64,000 nt of DNA from positions 124,001 through 188,000 of the forward strand of contig CAWBSR010000001.1 of the NCBI GenBank assembly GCA_963791545.1, read 5' to 3'. Source of the DNA: JALYXV01 sp963791545. Lineage in GTDB: Bacteria > Actinomycetota > Acidimicrobiia > Acidimicrobiales > Palsa-688. Positions within the stretch are counted from its first letter, which is position 1, and every line of letters starts with the position of its first letter. Below the pieces are notes generated by a model. The model made no database searches, was not told the DNA's origin, and worked only from the letters and a program-made list of their open reading frames with translations. The translations under genes and the position numbers were made by a program. Positions 46,407 to 54,991 of the stretch are shown here, one piece after another.

Positions 46407-46876
46407 TGGCGACTGCGGTCGGGCGGCGGGCCGTCGAGTGTGTGGCCGCCGTCACGGCGCAGCAGCTCGACGTTCACCACCGCATCCGCCACCAGGTTTT
46501 CGTCGAGGAGCAGGGCCTGTTCCGACCCACCGACTGGGATCACCGCGACGGGTCGCCCGAGACCATCGGGGTGCTGGGGTTGTGCGACTCGGTCCCGGCG
46601 GGCACGGTGCGCCTGTTCCCCTTGTCCGGCGGGCTGTGGCAGGGCGACCGGTTGGCGGTGCTGCCCGGGTTCCGGGCGGCCGGGGTCGGCAGGCCACTGG
46701 TCCGCTTCGCGGTGGCGGCCGCGGGCGCTCTCGGGGGTGGGAAAATGGTGGCCCACATCCAGCTGGCCAATGTGGCCTTCTTCGAGCGACTGGGCTGGAG
46801 CAGGGACGGCGACGTGGAGGTCTACGTCGGGATTCCCCACCAGCCCATGGCGATTGGCCTGACCGGGGGGCGCTAG
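46403..46876 (+). CDS. GNAT-type N-acetyltransferase, MSMEG_0567/Sll0786 family
   Basis: 157 residues. The ATG at 46403 overlaps the radical SAM stop (ATGA). GNAT elements seen: HHRIRHQVFVEEQGLF near residue 25, VRLFPLSGGLWQGDRLAVLPGFRAAGVG (acetyl-CoA strand and turn, in two parts) and the ending HIQLANVAFFERLGW then VGIPHQPMAIGL, which are hallmarks of this subfamily. Presumably acetylates the product of the neighbouring pathway; substrate unknown. Confidence 0.8.
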   Translation: MMATAVGRRAVECVAAVTAQQLDVHHRIRHQVFVEEQGLFRPTDWDHRDGSPETIGVLGLCDSVPAGTVRLFPLSGGLWQGDRLAVLPGFRAAGVGRPLVRFAVAAAGALGGGKMVAHIQLANVAFFERLGWSRDGDVEVYVGIPHQPMAIGLTGGR

Positions 46877-46904
46877 CCCGGGCGATTTCCGGTGCCTTAA
46901 CGGT

Positions 46905-47867
46905 CTACAGGGATCTGAGGCCGGTCACGCTCTCGACGCTCAGATCGAACGCGGTGGCAGTCTCTGCGCCGTCTTTCAGGCGGATCAGGCCGCTGTTGTC
47001 GAGGGTGCCCACGACCGCCGCCTCCAGGCCCCGCTCGTGGAACGGCGCCAGGCACGCCGCCTCCCGGCCCGGGGGGCTGCACAAGAGGAAGCCGAAGCAC
47101 GGGAACGTCGTCAGCCAGGCGCCCAGGGGCACGTGGGCGGGACGGGGCAGGGCGGCCAGATCGACGGTCACACCCAACCGGCGGAACTCCAGCAGCATGG
47201 CCAGCGAACCCACCAGGCCCGCCATGCTGATGTCCTTGGCGGCCACGCACGCCCGGTCGGCCGCCACCTGGGGCAGTACCCGGATGTCGCCACCCAGCCG
47301 CTCACCGCGTTCGTCGAACGAACCGAAGAAGTTGAAGTCGCCCCGTAGCCTGCCCTCGGTGCAGCAGGCGACGATCAGCGACAGCCCGGGGGTGGCATAA
47401 GCCACCGACAGGACCCGGTCCTCGCTGGCGGCCCGGCCCAGTCCGAAGGCACTGATGGCGGGCGGTCCCGGGTGCACCGTAAGGTGGCCTCCGACGATCG
47501 GCACCTGGTAGAGGCCAGCGGCATAGCGCATGCCTTCGAGAGCCCGGCGGGCCAGCTCCTCGGGGGCGACGATCGTGTCCACGATGGCGAGTGGGCGGGC
47601 GCCCATGGCCACCAGATCGTTCACGTTGGCCAGCACCGCGGCGACACCGGCGCCGAAGGGATCGGCGTGCACGAACGGGGGCCACAGCGCCTCGCCCCCG
47701 ACGACCATGGTCACCTCGCCGTCTGACACCACGGCACCGTCGTCGCCCGGCCCATAGAAGGAATCCGACGGTCCGAGTACGTCGGCCACCAGGGCGATAG
47801 GTGCCTTGTTGGCGACGCCGGGGTGGGCCCGCACGATGGAGGCCAGTTGGCTCGGCGTCTCAGTCAA
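46905..47867 (-). CDS. AIR-synthase-like (PurM fold) protein, Sll0787 family
   Basis: 320 residues from a TTG at 47865-47867 with GGGAGA upstream. The PurM/HypE/SelD-like fold shows in YGPGDDGAVVSDGEVTMVVGGEALWP (in parts), AAVLANVNDLVAMGARPLAIVDT and AKDISMAGLVGSLAMLLE. This family accompanies MSMEG_0568-type radical SAM genes. It is probably an ATP-dependent enzyme that activates an amide or carboxamide oxygen, by analogy with PurM. It faces the acetyltransferase tail to tail (28 bp) and shares the promoter gap with the ComA homologue. Confidence 0.75.
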   Translation of the reverse strand: MTETPSQLASIVRAHPGVANKAPIALVADVLGPSDSFYGPGDDGAVVSDGEVTMVVGGEALWPPFVHADPFGAGVAAVLANVNDLVAMGARPLAIVDTIVAPEELARRALEGMRYAAGLYQVPIVGGHLTVHPGPPAISAFGLGRAASEDRVLSVAYATPGLSLIVACCTEGRLRGDFNFFGSFDERGERLGGDIRVLPQVAADRACVAAKDISMAGLVGSLAMLLEFRRLGVTVDLAALPRPAHVPLGAWLTTFPCFGFLLCSPPGREAACLAPFHERGLEAAVVGTLDNSGLIRLKDGAETATAFDLSVESVTGLRSL

Positions 47868-47895
47868 CGCATTTCTCCCAACTAAAGTAATCCGA

Positions 47896-47913
47896 CATTT
47901 ACTATAATGAACG
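47896..47913 (+). promoter_or_regulatory. Candidate promoter/operator, copy C
   Basis: Contains CTATAATGAACG (47902-47913), a CTATNRTRAACG match, overlapped by the minus-strand variant TTATAGTAAATG. TATAAT at 47903-47908 is a perfect -10 box placed 7 bases before the GTG at 47916, which would suit a leaderless transcript. No good -35 box is seen. Confidence 0.5.
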
Positions 47914-48719
47914 TAGTGGCGCCCTTCCTTGACCTGCCCTCGAGGCCGCCCAAGCCCCGCACGGTTGGCCTGACCCATGTGCTCGACAAGGGCCTGCCGG
48001 CCGCCGACCTGCCGGCCCGGCTGGCCACCTCGGGCCGCTTCATCGACGTGTGGAAGTTCGGATGGGGAACGGCCTACCTCGATCCGGGCGTGAAAGCCAA
48101 GCTGGCGCTGCTGGCGGCCCAGGATGTCCGGGCCTGCGTGGGAGGGACGCTGCTGGAGGTGGCGTGGGCCCAGGACAAGGTGGGTGAGTTCCTGGCCTGG
48201 GCGGCGGACCTGGGTTTTCCCTGCGTCGAGGTGTCGCGCGGTGCCGTCGCCATGCCCTTGGACGAGAAGCGCGACCTGATCCGGTTGGCACGAACGGCCC
48301 GCGGCGGCTTCACCGTGCTGTCCGAGGTGGGGGCCAAGGACCCGGCCGCGGACGCCCGGCCCGAGCAGTGGGCCGACGAGGTCGGCGGCGATCTGGCGGC
48401 CGGCGCCGCCGTGGTCCTGACCGAGGGGCGGGAGAGCGGCACGGTCGGTTTGTTCCGAGCCGACGGGTCGGTGCGGTCGGACCTGGTGGAGGCGCTGGTT
48501 CAATCGGTGGGCCTGTCCCGGTTGATGTTCGAGGCGCCCCGGAAGGACCAGCAGGCATGGTTCATCAACCGCTTCGGACCCGAGGTCAACCTGGCCAATG
48601 TCGCCATGGACGAGGCACTGGGCCTGGAAGCGTTGCGGCTGGGCCTGCGGGCCGACACCTTGGGCCCGATTGTCCAACTCCCCCGACTCGGGCCGGCCAG
48701 TTCCAGCCGGGCGCCGTGA
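47907..48719 (+). CDS. Phosphosulfolactate synthase homologue (ComA/XcbB type)
   Basis: 270 residues from the ATG at 47907, or 267 from the GTG at 47916 if the mRNA is leaderless. Motifs of the ComA barrel: RTVGLTHVLDKGL, IDVWKFGWGTAYL, VGGTLLEVAWAQ, FPCVEVSRGAVAMP, FTVLSEVGAKDP, VVLTEGRESGTVG, LMFEAPRKDQQAWFIN and NVAMDEALGLEALRLGLRADT in part. Family enzymes add sulfite to phosphoenolpyruvate, the first step of coenzyme M synthesis. The genes that follow match the later bacterial steps. Overlaps the next gene by GTGA. Confidence 0.82.
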   Translation: MNVVAPFLDLPSRPPKPRTVGLTHVLDKGLPAADLPARLATSGRFIDVWKFGWGTAYLDPGVKAKLALLAAQDVRACVGGTLLEVAWAQDKVGEFLAWAADLGFPCVEVSRGAVAMPLDEKRDLIRLARTARGGFTVLSEVGAKDPAADARPEQWADEVGGDLAAGAAVVLTEGRESGTVGLFRADGSVRSDLVEALVQSVGLSRLMFEAPRKDQQAWFINRFGPEVNLANVAMDEALGLEALRLGLRADTLGPIVQLPRLGPASSSRAP

Positions 48720-49591
48720 GCAACCTCGTCCCCCGCCAGTACCGCGAGGTCTCGGTGACGGCGGTCGACTTCCCCCTGTCAGCTGGGCGGGTGCGGGAGT
48801 TCCTGCTCGGCCGTGAGGTCTACCGGCGCACCCGGTTCGCGGTACTCCGCCGGGGTCCGGACACCGCGGTGGCCGAGGTCGAAAAGGGACCGGGCAGCCA
48901 GCTCATGGCCGTCGTGACCGGGGTGTCGGTGCTCGCCGGGCCCGACGAATGCGCCTTCGTGGTGGCGCCCGACGTGGACACCGGCGTCCCGAGCTCGCTG
49001 GCCGAGGCGGCCCGGCAGCACGCCCCGGCGGCGCGGGCGGTGGTGGTCGAGGGCCGCTACCACCACATCAACTTCATCCTCGACCCGGCGCCGGTGGTCG
49101 TCCGGGTCCTGGACGTGGTGCCTCCCGGCCCCGCCAAGCTGCTCGACCAGGCCCGTCGGGTGCTGGCGGTGGCCGAGGACCTGCCGCCCATCCAGCTGGC
49201 CGGCGACATCGTCGACCTGGCCGACCTGGCTCGATCGCATCCCGCCTCCCGCTACCTCCTGCCGTGTCGCGGTTGCGGATTCGAGGCCGCCGACGGCCAC
49301 CCTGTTTCCTTTCTGGACGAACGGCCCCCTCGCCAGGACTGGACACTCATCGGCTGCGCCCGGTCGCGAGAGCTCCACCAGTGGTTCTACCGCGATCTGC
49401 CGGAGACCGTTGAGATGTGCCCTCGGGCGCTCAGCGGTACCCGCCCCTTTTCCCGCTCTGTTGTCACCCTGACCAAGTGCTGCCTCCTGGAGGACCGCAT
49501 CGAGCGCGACGGCGATACGGTCGTGGTTCCCTGGGGGGCCTCGCTGGAGCAGGTCCGCCTCGGGCTGGAGGCAACGTGGTCTCGCGCCTAG
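48716..49591 (+). CDS. Unidentified cysteine-containing protein in the CoM-like operon
   Basis: 291 residues from a GTG overlapping the ComA-homologue stop. The first half has VSVTAVDFPLSAGRVREFLLG and EGRYHHINFILDPAPVVVRVLDVVPP, like a substrate-binding beta fold. The second half carries clustered cysteines: LLPCRGCGFEA, TLIGCARSRELHQWFY, EMCPRAL and TKCCLLED, seven in about 110 residues, suggesting a zinc or iron-sulfur site. It ends 16 bases into the next gene. I do not recognise the family; the tight coupling implies a subunit or step of the same pathway. Confidence 0.75.
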   Translation: MSNLVPRQYREVSVTAVDFPLSAGRVREFLLGREVYRRTRFAVLRRGPDTAVAEVEKGPGSQLMAVVTGVSVLAGPDECAFVVAPDVDTGVPSSLAEAARQHAPAARAVVVEGRYHHINFILDPAPVVVRVLDVVPPGPAKLLDQARRVLAVAEDLPPIQLAGDIVDLADLARSHPASRYLLPCRGCGFEAADGHPVSFLDERPPRQDWTLIGCARSRELHQWFYRDLPETVEMCPRALSGTRPFSRSVVTLTKCCLLEDRIERDGDTVVVPWGASLEQVRLGLEATWSRA

Positions 49592-50949
49592 CCGACTCCG
49601 AGATGTACGCCCATCTCTGGGGCACCGAGGAGCTGCGGGCGGTGTTCGACGAGCGGGCCCGCCTCCAATCGTGGCTCGACATCCTGGTCGCCCTGGCCCG
49701 GGCCCAGTCCTCGATGGGCCTGATCCCTGAGTCGTCGGCGTCGGCGATCGCGGCCGCGGCCGATATCGGGCAGCTGGATCTGGCGTACGCAGCCGCCGAG
49801 ACCCGGGCGACGTCACACTCGACCCTGGGCCTCATCCACGCCTTCCAGCAGGTGCTTCCCGAGCAGGACCGGGAGCACGTCTACTTGGGCGTCACCGTCC
49901 AGGACCTCACCGACACCTGGACGGTCCTGGCGCTGCGGCAGGTGGGGTCGATCGTCTGGCGGGACCTACGGATCATTGAGTCGCTCCTTCTCGACCTGGC
50001 CGTTAGGCATCGCGATTCGGTGATGGTGGGCCGAACCCATGGCCAGCCCGGGGCTCCGATCACCTTCGGGTTCAAAGCCGCCTCGTGGGCCGACGAGATC
50101 CGCCGCCACCTGGACCGGCTGCGGGACGGCCAGCACCGGTGGCTGGTCGGCCAGCTGGGCGGCTCGGTGGGCGCCTTGGGCTTCTTCGGAGAGGCGGGGA
50201 TCGAGCTGCGCCGGCGGTTCTGCGCCCAAGTGGGGTTGGCCGATCCTGGCATCTCCTGGCTCACCGCCCGTGACCGGCTGGTCGAATTCGCCCAGGTGCT
50301 GGCCGCCGTCAGCGGGACGCTGGCGCGCATCGGTGGAGAGGTCTACGAACTGCAACGGCCCGAGGTCGCAGAGCTGCGGGAGCCCGCCGCGGAGTCGGCG
50401 GTGAGCAGCATCACCATGCCCCACAAGCGCAACCCCGAACGCAGCGAGCATCTGGACACTCTGGCCCGGTTGATCCGGGCCAACACCGGCGCCGTGCTGG
50501 AGGCCATGGTCCAGCAGCACGAGCGGGACGGGAAAGGCTGGAAAACGGAGTGGGTGGCCCTGCCCGAGGTGTGCCTGTTGAGCGGGGCCGCGCTGGCGTT
50601 CGCCATCGAGATCCTGTCGGGACTCGAAGTGGACACCGCCAAGATGGCGGCCAATGTGGCGGTGCAGGCCGGGTTCATCAACTCCGAGCAGGTGCTGGCC
50701 GCCCTGACGCCCCATGTGGGCAAGCACCGGGCCCAGGCGCTGATGCACCAGGCGCTGCAACCGTCGGGCGCCGCGCCCCGGGAGGTCATCGCGGCGCTGG
50801 CGGAAGGTGCTTGGGAGGCGTCGCGGGCGAGCTTGGCAGGGCCGCCCGGGCCGCTGGGTGCCCCGCCGGCGGCGCGGGCGATGGTCGACGAGGTGGTGCG
50901 GCGGGGCCGGGCAGCCCGGGCCGCGGAACCGGAAAAGTGGCCGTCGTGA
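49576..50949 (+). CDS. Adenylosuccinate-lyase/fumarase superfamily lyase
   Basis: 457 residues from the GTG at 49576 with GGAGG just upstream, overlapping the previous gene by 16 bases. Superfamily signatures: TSHSTLGLIHAF-type region 1 near residue 80, VGRTHGQPGAPITFG (152-166) with the catalytic His, and SSITMPHKRNP (277-287). The C-terminal extension is helical. In coenzyme M producers (Xanthobacter) a member of this superfamily removes phosphate from phosphosulfolactate to give sulfoacrylate, a likely role here; a purine or related lyase is the alternative. Confidence 0.78.
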   Translation: MVSRLADSEMYAHLWGTEELRAVFDERARLQSWLDILVALARAQSSMGLIPESSASAIAAAADIGQLDLAYAAAETRATSHSTLGLIHAFQQVLPEQDREHVYLGVTVQDLTDTWTVLALRQVGSIVWRDLRIIESLLLDLAVRHRDSVMVGRTHGQPGAPITFGFKAASWADEIRRHLDRLRDGQHRWLVGQLGGSVGALGFFGEAGIELRRRFCAQVGLADPGISWLTARDRLVEFAQVLAAVSGTLARIGGEVYELQRPEVAELREPAAESAVSSITMPHKRNPERSEHLDTLARLIRANTGAVLEAMVQQHERDGKGWKTEWVALPEVCLLSGAALAFAIEILSGLEVDTAKMAANVAVQAGFINSEQVLAALTPHVGKHRAQALMHQALQPSGAAPREVIAALAEGAWEASRASLAGPPGPLGAPPAARAMVDEVVRRGRAARAAEPEKWPS

Positions 50950-51974
50950 CCCGGTCAACCGCATCGCCGGCTCGGTTTCGCCTGGCGACGCTGCCCACGC
51001 CGCTGGTGGCGGCCACCCGTCTGCTGCGGGCGATCGGCGGTCCCCAGATCTGGGTCAAACGGGACGACCTGACCGGGTTCGCGACGGCGGGCAACAAGGC
51101 CCGGACGCTGGAGTTCCTGGTCGGCGATGCCCTGGCGCGGGGCTGCGACATCCTCGTAACCGGCGGCGGAGCCGGTTCCAACTTCTGCGCCGCCGCGGCC
51201 GTGGCCGCGGCAGTGGCCGGGCTCGAGTGCCACCTGGTGCTCTACGGCTCGGCGCCCGCGGGACTCGCGGACGGCGGTCACCCGAATCTGACCGCGGCCG
51301 TCGCTGCCGGGGCCCGGGTCCACTTCACCGGTCGGCTTGACCGGGAAGAGGTGGACCGGGCCATCGAGGAGTCGGCGGCGGCCCTGGCGGCGGCCGGTCA
51401 CCGGCCCTATGCCATGCCGCGGGGCGGGGCCACCGCGGTCGGCGCGGCGGGGTTCGTAGCCGCCTGGGACGAGCTGGCCGGCCAGCTGAACGCGGCCGCG
51501 GTCGAACCGGGGGTGGTTGTCGTGGCCACCGGTTCCGGGGTTACCCAGGCGGGGCTGGTGGCAGGGCTGGTGGGCGGCGGCGGCAGGCGATGGGAACGCT
51601 GGCGCGTCCTCGGTGCCTCGGTCAGCCGGCCGCCCGCCGAGATCGGCGCCATCGTGACCGCCTTGGCGGGGGCCTGCGGGTCCCGGTCGGGCCTGACGCT
51701 GGCCGGGCCGGGCGACGTCGAGATCGTCGACGCCCGGGGCCCCGGGTTCGCGGTGGCCTCCGAGGCAGGCGAGCGGGCCCGCCAGATCGCCATGGATACC
51801 GAAGGCCTGATCCTGGACCCGGTGTACACCGCCAAGGCGTTGGCCGTTGTCGTCGACCTGGTGGCCGAGGGCTTCGATCGACCCATCGTGTTCTGGCACA
51901 CCGGCGGCCTGCCCGCCGCCCTCCATCATCTGTCCGGCACTTCCCCCGATCGGAGCGCGCTTTGTCCCACATGA
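50946..51974 (+). CDS. PLP-dependent D-cysteine desulfhydrase/ACC deaminase family protein
   Basis: 342 residues, GTGA overlap with the preceding lyase. The PLP lysine is K51 in LTGFATAGNKARTLEF. VTGGGAGSNFCAAAAVAAA and VVVATGSGVTQAGLVAGL bind the cofactor phosphate; the ending PIVFWHTGGLPA is typical. Family members cleave D-cysteine, ACC or sulfonated amino acids. A PLP member of this family belongs to the bacterial coenzyme M gene set (XcbD type), consistent with this operon position. Confidence 0.8.
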   Translation: MTRSTASPARFRLATLPTPLVAATRLLRAIGGPQIWVKRDDLTGFATAGNKARTLEFLVGDALARGCDILVTGGGAGSNFCAAAAVAAAVAGLECHLVLYGSAPAGLADGGHPNLTAAVAAGARVHFTGRLDREEVDRAIEESAAALAAAGHRPYAMPRGGATAVGAAGFVAAWDELAGQLNAAAVEPGVVVVATGSGVTQAGLVAGLVGGGGRRWERWRVLGASVSRPPAEIGAIVTALAGACGSRSGLTLAGPGDVEIVDARGPGFAVASEAGERARQIAMDTEGLILDPVYTAKALAVVVDLVAEGFDRPIVFWHTGGLPAALHHLSGTSPDRSALCPT

Positions 51975-53521
51975 CCTCTGAGGTGGGCCCCTCGACCGAG
52001 AAGCCCGCCATCGAACTGATCGAATCCGGCTTCGCCCTGGAGAATGCCGATGCGCCGCTGCTCCACCGGGGCCTGAATCTCGCCGACCTGGCCCATGTCC
52101 TGGACCTGCGCAGCCAGCGCGTCATACCCGAAGACGCGGCCCGCCCGCTCCTCGACCTGCTGCTCGAGGTCCACCAGATGCCAGCCGAGGAGTTTCCCTA
52201 CGACCCCAACTTCGGCGAGCCCTACAACTCCCGCGAGCGATTCTTCGTGGAGCGGTTGGGCGACACGGCGGGCTGGCTCCACGCCGGGCGGCCCCGGCGG
52301 GAGGCGGCCCGGTTGGCGCTGCGACTGCACCTGCGGCGCCAATTGGTCGACATGGTGGACGACGCCGTCACCTTCGTCGACCGGCTCTCGGGACTGAGCG
52401 CCCTGCATCTCGAGACCCTGATGCCCGACCAGACGTATCTGCAGCAGGCGCAGCCGTCGACGTTCGGGCACTACGCCATGTCCTTCGCCTATCCCACCCT
52501 CCGTGACAGCCGGCGGCTACTGGAGTGCCTGGACTGGGTCAACAGCAGCCCGGGCGGGGCGGGCTGCGTCAACGGAAGCCGCCTGCTCGGCGACCGTAAC
52601 CGGGTGGCGGAGCTGCTCGGGTTCAGCCGGGTGATCGAGCACACTCGCGACGCCATGTGGCAGGTGGACGGGCTGATAAGCATCCTGGCGACCACCGCCA
52701 GCCTGGTTTCCAACCAGAGCAAGCTGGCCGAGGACCTGGAGATCTGGTCGAGCACCGAGTTCGACTACGTCGACCTGGCCGGGCCCTACACCCGGGGCAG
52801 CATCCTGATGCCCCAGAAGCGCAACCCCTATGCCCTTTCCATCGTGCGGGGGGCGTCGGGGATCCTGATCGGGCGGCTGTCGGGATTTCTGGCGGTCGTG
52901 AAAAGCCCTTCGGCGCGTAGCGACAATCTGATCTTCGCCTACGGCGAGGTCCCCCGGGCGCTGGACCTGGCGATCCGCGTGACCCGACTCATGACCGGGG
53001 TGGTGAGCACCCTGCGGGTCAACAAGGAGCGGATGGCGGCCGAGCTGACCAAGGGGTTCAGCCAGGCCACCGACCTGGCCGAGTTCGTCGTCCAGCGCTG
53101 CGGCCTCGACTACCGCAGCGCCTACGTGGTGGTCGGCGAGACGGTGCGGGCGGCCAGCCGCGAGGGGTTGCGAGGGGTCGACCTGACGGGGGAGATGCTC
53201 GACCAAGCCGCCCTGGACTACCGGGGACACACCCTGGGCCTGGCGGGAGCCGACCTGAGGGCGGTGCTCGATCCCAGGCAGATCGTCATGACCAGGACCG
53301 CCGAAGGGGGGGCCGCCCCGGCCGCGGTGGAGGCCATGATTGCGTCCTGCCGGGTCCAGATCGCGGACCTCCGGTCCACGATCGAACGGTGGCGGTCGGC
53401 GCTCAACCGGGCCGAATCGGCGCTGCTGGCGGAGGCGGAGGCGGCGGCGGCCGCCGGGCCGCGGGGCGCGACGGGCGGCGCGGCAGGTTGCGCGGTCGGC
53501 GCCGACGATGTCGGGCCATGA
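51971..53521 (+). CDS. Argininosuccinate-lyase-like protein
   Basis: 516 residues, ATGA overlap with the PLP gene. Features: YDPNFGEPYNSRERFFVERLGDTAGWLHAGRPR (in two parts) as the substrate N-terminus, QTYLQQAQPSTFGHYAM with the conserved Gln-Pro, and the signature GSILMPQKRNP (276-286). The last 60 residues are Ala/Glu-rich. Similar second lyases occur in bacterial coenzyme M clusters (XcbE type). A true arginine-pathway ArgH is unlikely because no arg gene is near. Overlaps the DUF1116 gene by ATGA. Confidence 0.8.
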   Translation: MTSEVGPSTEKPAIELIESGFALENADAPLLHRGLNLADLAHVLDLRSQRVIPEDAARPLLDLLLEVHQMPAEEFPYDPNFGEPYNSRERFFVERLGDTAGWLHAGRPRREAARLALRLHLRRQLVDMVDDAVTFVDRLSGLSALHLETLMPDQTYLQQAQPSTFGHYAMSFAYPTLRDSRRLLECLDWVNSSPGGAGCVNGSRLLGDRNRVAELLGFSRVIEHTRDAMWQVDGLISILATTASLVSNQSKLAEDLEIWSSTEFDYVDLAGPYTRGSILMPQKRNPYALSIVRGASGILIGRLSGFLAVVKSPSARSDNLIFAYGEVPRALDLAIRVTRLMTGVVSTLRVNKERMAAELTKGFSQATDLAEFVVQRCGLDYRSAYVVVGETVRAASREGLRGVDLTGEMLDQAALDYRGHTLGLAGADLRAVLDPRQIVMTRTAEGGAAPAAVEAMIASCRVQIADLRSTIERWRSALNRAESALLAEAEAAAAAGPRGATGGAAGCAVGADDVGP

Positions 53522-54924
53522 GCGCCATCCGCCTACCCCAGGAGATCTCGGTCGTCAACATCGGGTTGCCGCTCTTCGCCGAGGCCGTCCGCGAGCAGGG
53601 CCGGCCGGTGGCCCAGGTCCAGTGGCGCATCCCCGCGGACGGTGACGCCGACGCGGTGGCGGCGCTGCGGGTGACCTACGGCGCCCGCACCGAGGCCATC
53701 GACAAGGCCAACGCCGAGGTCGTGCGCCGCCTCGACGAAGGCGTGTCGATGCTGGTCGCCATCGAGACGGCGGCGTCGGTGCTGCCCGGCCTCGACGACC
53801 GGACCATCCTCCACAGCGGCCCGCCCATCGGCTGGCCCGATATCTGCGACCCCCTGCGCCGGTCGATCCGGGCCGCGGTGATGGCCGAGGGTTGGGCCGA
53901 GACCCCCGACGAGGCGACGGCGCTCATCGAGTCGGGCGGTGTCCGGCTCGAGCCCGCCAACCACCACCAGACCGTCGTACCGATGGCGAGTGCTATCGGG
54001 CCCAGCTCTCCGATGTACGTGGTCGACAACGAAGCCGGACCAACCCGTGCCTTCGCCCCCATCAACCAGGGTCCCGGGCAGGTGGCCTGGTTCGGTATGG
54101 AGACGCCGCCTGCGGTGGGACGCCTGGTGTTCCTACGCGAGGTGGCGGGACCGCTGCTGGCACGCGCCATCGACGAGGCGGGCCCCATCGACATCTTCAG
54201 CCTGGTGGCCCAGGGCCTCCAGATGGGCGACGACGTCCACATGCGGACCCAGGCGACCAACAACCTGCTCATCCGCCACCTGCTGCCCCAGCTGATGACA
54301 CTCGGCGGCCCCCAAGCCCCGGCGCTGGCGAAGTTCCTGGCGGGGAACCACCTCTTCTTCCTGAACATCGCCATGGCGGGGGCCAAGGCGCTGACCTTGT
54401 GGGCCGAGCAGGTCGAGGGCTCGAGCGTGGTCACGAGCATGGCCCGCAACGGGACCACCTTCGGTATCCGCGTCGCCGGGTCTCGGGAATGGTTCGTCAC
54501 GGGCGCCCCACCGATCGGCCGCGCCCTGTACCAACCGGGCTTCGGCCCCGAGGTGGCGGGCGCCGACATCGGCGACAGCGCCGTCCTCGAGCTGATGGGC
54601 CTGGGCGGGCCGGCCGCAGCCGCCTCGCCGGCCGTGGCCGCCTTCCTCGGCGGCGCCATGGCCGATGCTGTAGCCGCCACGGAGGACATGGACCGCATCT
54701 GTGCCGGCCGCAGCAGCCGCTTCAAGCTGCCCCTGCTGGGCTTTCGGGGTACGCCGGTGGGTGTCGACATCCGCAAGGTGGTCGAGACCGGCATCACGCC
54801 CCGTATCAACACCGGCATCCTGCACGCCTCGGCGGGTACCGGCCAGATCGGCGCCGGGGTGGCGGAAGCCCCCGTCGCCTGCTTCCGCCAGGCGCTGCTG
54901 GCGCTGGCGGGCGCCGGGAGGTAG
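53518..54924 (+). CDS. DUF1116 protein, YlbE/AllG-like
   Basis: 468 residues. The DUF1116 pattern is seen in QEISVVNIGLPLFAEAV, the VAQVQWRIPADGDADAV segment, and FSLVAQGLQMGDDVHMRTQATNNLL (in parts), MARNGTTFGIRV and RINTGILHASAGTGQIGAG. In E. coli the homologue forms the oxamate transcarbamylase together with FdrA and a DUF2877 protein; both kinds are present in this window. It is translationally coupled (ATGA) to the argininosuccinate-lyase-like gene, binding the CoM-like and the carbamoyl sets into one operon. Confidence 0.82.
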   Translation: MSAIRLPQEISVVNIGLPLFAEAVREQGRPVAQVQWRIPADGDADAVAALRVTYGARTEAIDKANAEVVRRLDEGVSMLVAIETAASVLPGLDDRTILHSGPPIGWPDICDPLRRSIRAAVMAEGWAETPDEATALIESGGVRLEPANHHQTVVPMASAIGPSSPMYVVDNEAGPTRAFAPINQGPGQVAWFGMETPPAVGRLVFLREVAGPLLARAIDEAGPIDIFSLVAQGLQMGDDVHMRTQATNNLLIRHLLPQLMTLGGPQAPALAKFLAGNHLFFLNIAMAGAKALTLWAEQVEGSSVVTSMARNGTTFGIRVAGSREWFVTGAPPIGRALYQPGFGPEVAGADIGDSAVLELMGLGGPAAAASPAVAAFLGGAMADAVAATEDMDRICAGRSSRFKLPLLGFRGTPVGVDIRKVVETGITPRINTGILHASAGTGQIGAGVAEAPVACFRQALLALAGAGR

Positions 54925-54991
54925 GTGACGGGCGGCCGTGGGTCGAAGCTCGCCCGAAATGAGTCATGTCCGGTGGTGGGATGGGTACAGA

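Noticed and set aside
51971..53521. Arginine-biosynthesis ArgH
   Set aside because: No arginine gene is near, and the gene is embedded by overlaps in the CoM-like/DUF1116 operon.
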